Source: Thamnocephalis sphaerospora (Eukaryota > Zoopagomycota > Zoopagomycetes > Zoopagales > Sigmoideomycetaceae). From it: a stretch of DNA of 46,291 nucleotides. The stretch spans positions 1 to 46,291 of the forward strand of contig KZ992457.1 of assembly GCA_003614735.1 (NCBI GenBank), given 5' to 3'. Shown here in pieces: positions 42,939-46,291 of the stretch. Position numbers and translations under genes: made by a program. Numbering within the stretch: the first letter of the stretch is position 1; every line of letters starts with the position of its first letter. Under the pieces are notes generated by a model. The model ran no database searches. It was not told where the DNA came from and saw only the letters and a list, made by a program, of their open reading frames with translations.

Positions 42939-45251
42939 CTAAAGTTTGGCGGAGATGCGATCACGGCCCACACGCTGCCAGCCCTCCTCAATGATGCCCT
43001 TGAGGCCGCGGAAGCCAGCGGTCGGCTGATAGCCAGTGGTAACGTCGGTGCGGTTCAAAGGACCGGCCTGCGCCATGGCGGCCATCGCCTCGTAGACACG
43101 TCCATCCCAGCGACCAAGCGCGCTGCCCAGACGACGGTCGGGAATGTTGAACGCGTCGACGAGCGCCACAGCATCAGGCCGTAGCTCCTGAAGGAGACGA
43201 CGAACAGCCGCTCGTGCCAGCGGTCCGTGCGTTGACTGAAGGTAGCTGGCCTCCAGATGGTCACCGAGATTGGCGACCAGGCGTGATAGCGCAAAGAGAT
43301 CACACAGACGCCGCAGCACACTGTGAACGGGCGGAGCAATATTCGCTGCAGGCGTCATATCGGCGCTTGCGCTGGTCCAGGTGTTGGCATGCGGGTAAAG
43401 CGCCTCCACAAAGCTGTAAACAGCGTAAAGCTCTGCGTGCGCGCGTACGATACGCTCAACGTCCACGTGGCACTCGGCAAAGGGTGCGCCTTGCGACAGA
43501 CGCCGGTGCAGCATACCAATGTGGTGCGCAGCACGGCGTTCAAACGCATGCAGATACACACGCGGATCGCGGATCTCATCTGCACGCATAGCAGTGCACC
43601 GGTCGGCCTCCAGCTGCTCGGTGGTCACAGGCAGCATGTAACGGTAGTCGGTGGTAGTCTCGGCGCCGTGGCCGCTAGACTGGAGCTGCTGATAGCGCTT
43701 TATAAGCACGCGAGCTGCAAGTCAAAAGGTAGTGACGTGCGGTTAGTAAGGCGGCATTGATGGGCGCGTAATGGCTGCAACACTTGCCTGCCTGCTGAGC
43801 CATGACGTGATTCTCGCCTTCGACCGTGTTGTTCTGCACGTACATGCCCAGCAAATCTGGCATACCACTGAACCGACTGTAGCCGTGGCCACCGCAGGCA
43901 CGGCGCATTTGTTCCAACGAGCCAGATGTCACGTCCGTCACGTATGCCTTGAGCGCCGAAGCGGTAGCATGCGACTCGGCCAGAAGAGACTTGGCCTCAT
44001 CCGCCGCCAGGCCTGCCGACACGAGCCGGTGGTAGAGCTGCAGCATGCGCTGACCGGTAAAATGAAAAGCGTAGGCCTCGCTGACGGGAGTCAGCACGCG
44101 ATGCTGCTGGCTTTGATGATCGAGCACTGGCGACTCGGTCGTCGTGCTGCCGTCCTGACCAAACTGGCGACGTACGATCGAGTAGCGTACGGCAATAGTA
44201 CTGCCCTGTGCCAGTGCAGTACTGGCACCAGCAACAATGTTGACGCGCGCGTAGAGCAAAGTGACGTACACGAGGCGTTGGTCCATCTGACTGCGCCGAC
44301 GCAGCTCGCCCGAGCGCGTCAGCTCATTATGGCGCTGCAGCATGTTGGCACGAGGGATGCGCACCGAGCGCAGCGCCAGATAGCCATTGTCCACGCCATT
44401 AAAGCCAATCTTTGGGCCGATATCGCCCGTCTCTACACCTGGAAGCAGCGTATGGTCTACGAACGAGCGCAGCTGCAGCATGAACGGAAAGACACCAGCT
44501 CGAGTACCGTCGGCGAGTACCAGCTGCGCAAACACGATGGCCACATTGGCTGTCTTGCCAAGAGCACCAGGCCACCACTTGATGCTGGAGAGGCTCGGTG
44601 TATTGAGCTCCAGCTCATCGGTAGCCGGCAAGTAGGTGGCAGTTGTCTCAATGCCGCGCACATTGGAGCCGTGGCCCATTTCTGTCTGTGCATAGCAGCC
44701 TAGGATAGCCCAGTTTTTGGCCAGAGGGATCCAGTTCTTTTGCTGCTCATCGGTGGCCTGATCACGCAGCGTCTTGAGGAACAGATCGTCATTCAGCAGC
44801 GACTGGCATTGCGACCAAAGATCAGATCAACGCTGAAAGCGCACTCTATCACACACTCGTTTGGCCAGCCTACCGGAACACCCTCGTAGATTTCCTGCCA
44901 GACAATGTTCATATCGCCAGCAGACCAGCGGTGCTCCTCACGCAGCGCACGTACGCGCTCCATCACCTTGAGCGCACGCAGATACTGCCCCTCATGGTCC
45001 AGGTGGTAGCTGGCCGACTTGTCCAAAAGTGGCTCACGGTCCAGAATGCGGCGAACAGCCTCAACACGCTCAGTATGCTCTGCACTGCCGTCCAGCAGAT
45101 GAGTAAGGTGGCGTGGAGTAAAGGAGGCCAACGAACGCTCGCGTGCCAAGTCAGGGTGCTGCTCCCAGGTACGCGTCAGTGGTGGTGCATAGCTGACAGC
45201 ATTGGAGCTTATAAGCGTTGGCGTCGTTGGCGAGCCAGCTGGCAGCGTCAT
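42939..45251 (-). CDS. POX1: Peroxisomal acyl-CoA oxidase
   Basis: FAD enzyme that makes the first step of peroxisomal beta-oxidation, acyl-CoA to trans-2-enoyl-CoA with H2O2 release. Three exons, 44874-45251, 43788-44802 and 42939-43714, splice to 722 aa, a usual length. The second intron (43715-43787) has a GC donor, G|GCAAGT. This is the only choice that keeps frame and gives AQQAARVLIKRY, the conserved segment after the active site. Hallmarks: GCYAQTEMGHGSNVRG (residues about 161-176, FAD/substrate loop), KWWPGALGKTAN, RACGGHGYS and the catalytic glutamate in NTVEGENHV (Glu454). The C-terminus is SAKL, a type-1 peroxisomal targeting signal. The start ATG at 45249-45251 is the first in frame. 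It lies 210 bp downstream of the oligopeptidase gene on the same strand. Confidence 0.95.
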
Positions 45252-45461
45252 GGCGAGTGAAAATAGCAACAAGTAATTGGACAAGGAGCCAATGTAGCGT
45301 GCGTGCGGAAGAGATTACAGCAGCCAGCGCCGTGAAGACTGGAAAACGCACTGCTTTAATAATGGCCAGACATGGGGTGAGCGTGGGTGAGTGACGATCA
45401 CACGTCGGCACCGCACATCCGAAGGCTGGTTGGTGGACCCAATGAGAGTCGCATCAAAAAC

Positions 45462-46291
45462 TTAGCTGACCCAGCGTCGCGCTACAGGTACATGAGGAAA
45501 CAGGCGCTGATACGACGCCTGCAGCTTGCTGATAACAAACGCATAGTCGGCCGCACTCTCGCGCAGTTGGGCATAGCGGCCTGATGAGCCAAAATGCCCA
45601 GAGTCCATGCTGGTCAGCAGTAGAATGACGTGCGGATCAACATCGCACGGGTGCCCACGCGCATTGCTTGCGCGCAGTTTGGCACTCCATTTGGCTGCCT
45701 CTGCACAAATGATGGTGAGAAAGCACGTAGCAAATAAGCACTAGCCCAGTTCACGCTCACCCCAGAAAGCAACTCGCGGATCATGTAGGCCCGCACGAAT
45801 GAGCATGTTGGGGTACTTTGTGTTGTCGCGCACATTGTCGTAGGGCGAGTAGGAGCGCATATAGTTGAAGAAGGTGATGTTGTTTGGATTGCCCCATTCC
45901 TCATACTCGTTCACCGTTAGCGGAATAGAAGCGTCCATCATTGTGTTGATAATGTCCACGAACGGCACTGGCACACCGGCACATTAGCCAGACGTTGCTG
46001 GTCCTTGTTCGCGGCAAACTTACCTCCGACAACGGCCACCTTGGCCAGATCGGGGCGGAGATTCATCACCGCACCAGCCAGCATACCACCTGCGCTGCGG
46101 GCTTCAATGGCCAGCAGTTCCTTGCGCGTGTAGCCGTCGGCAAAAAGCTTTTCGGCTGCGGCAATAAAGTCGCGGAATGTGTTGCGCTTGTTTAGAAATT
46201 TACCCTCAAGTTCATACCAGCCACGGCCGTTCTCCGAGCCACCACGCACATGGGCAATGGCCACCACATAGCCGCGGGCCAAAAGCGAAAC
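45462..46291 (-). CDS. Oligopeptidase B-like serine protease (prolyl oligopeptidase family), 3' part
   Basis: S9-family peptidase that cleaves short peptides, usually after Arg or Lys in oligopeptidase B. Only the C-terminal catalytic part lies in the window; the 5' end runs off the right edge. Exons: 46024-46291 (partial), 45761-45967, 45462-45700, with introns of 56 and 60 nt. Visible motifs are IAHVRGGSENGRGWYE, KRNTFRDFIAAAEKL, the nucleophile serine in EARSAGGMLAGAVMN, VPFVDIINTMMD, EYEEWGNPNN and YSPYDNV. The triad aspartate is in LHDPRVAFWE and the histidine in DSGHFGSSGRY. All three triad residues are present, so the enzyme is probably active. The residue pair before Ser-Ala-Gly-Gly is Ala-Arg where many relatives have Gly-Arg or Gly-Gly. 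No targeting signal is seen at the C-terminus. Confidence 0.92.

Noticed and set aside
1-46291. tRNA or rRNA genes
   Set aside because: I looked for A/B-box-like pairs and rRNA core motifs and saw none convincing; a tRNAscan-SE or Infernal run would settle it.

Overview
The window is a stretch of eukaryotic nuclear DNA that looks fungal. Genes are split by many short GT-AG introns, mostly 50-80 nt, with CTAAC- or CTGAC-like branch points near the acceptors. An APSES-family regulator, a type known only from fungi, lies beside a PalB/Rim13-type calpain, an HDEL-tailed ER glucosyltransferase and an I9-type proteinase inhibitor. The high intron count (16 introns in one gene) and fairly GC-rich coding sequence suggest an early-diverging filamentous fungus rather than a budding yeast. 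The exact lineage cannot be fixed from sequence alone.

Layout. 1-2737: the 3' part of an uncharacterised gene and a single-exon Myb/SANT- or trihelix-like protein, both +. 3003 to about 6700 (-): a PalB/calpain-7-type cysteine protease in at least 16 exons, two of them only 4 and 16 nt. 6849-12823 (+): UDP-glucose:glycoprotein glucosyltransferase in 17 exons. 13000-17876 (-): three genes in tandem, namely glucose-6-phosphate dehydrogenase, DNA polymerase delta subunit 3 (Cdc27/POLD3) and a small inhibitor-I9 protein with a signal peptide. 18284-21448 (+): a large intronless PPR-like, probably mitochondrial, protein. 22933-25147 (-): a StuA-type APSES transcription factor. 25148-37810: about 12.7 kb with no convincing gene, full of microsatellites. 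37811-42529 (+): a large DH-PH Rho guanine-nucleotide exchange factor. 42939-45251 (-): peroxisomal acyl-CoA oxidase. 45462-46291 (-): the 3' part of an oligopeptidase-B-like serine protease that runs off the right edge.

The genes are mostly unrelated housekeeping and regulatory genes and do not form a pathway cluster. Most spacers between neighbours are about 150-450 bp. Against that compactness the 12.7 kb gap between the divergent APSES and RhoGEF genes stands out. It is purine-rich on + near the APSES gene and pyrimidine-rich on + near the RhoGEF gene, as expected if each gene has a very long pyrimidine-rich leader or promoter. This gap and the gene-structure oddities (4-nt micro-exon, two GC-AG introns, a stop-free in-frame 69-nt intron at the edge of a DH domain) are the main points of interest. 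I found no CRISPR array, complete transposon, rRNA, recognisable tRNA or undescribed multi-gene system.

All exon models were made by eye from splice consensus, reading phase and family resemblance. Spliced lengths are multiples of three for the complete genes: UGGT 1622 aa, G6PD 516 aa, POLD3 482 aa, I9 protein 126 aa, APSES factor 712 aa, RhoGEF 1549 aa and acyl-CoA oxidase 722 aa.
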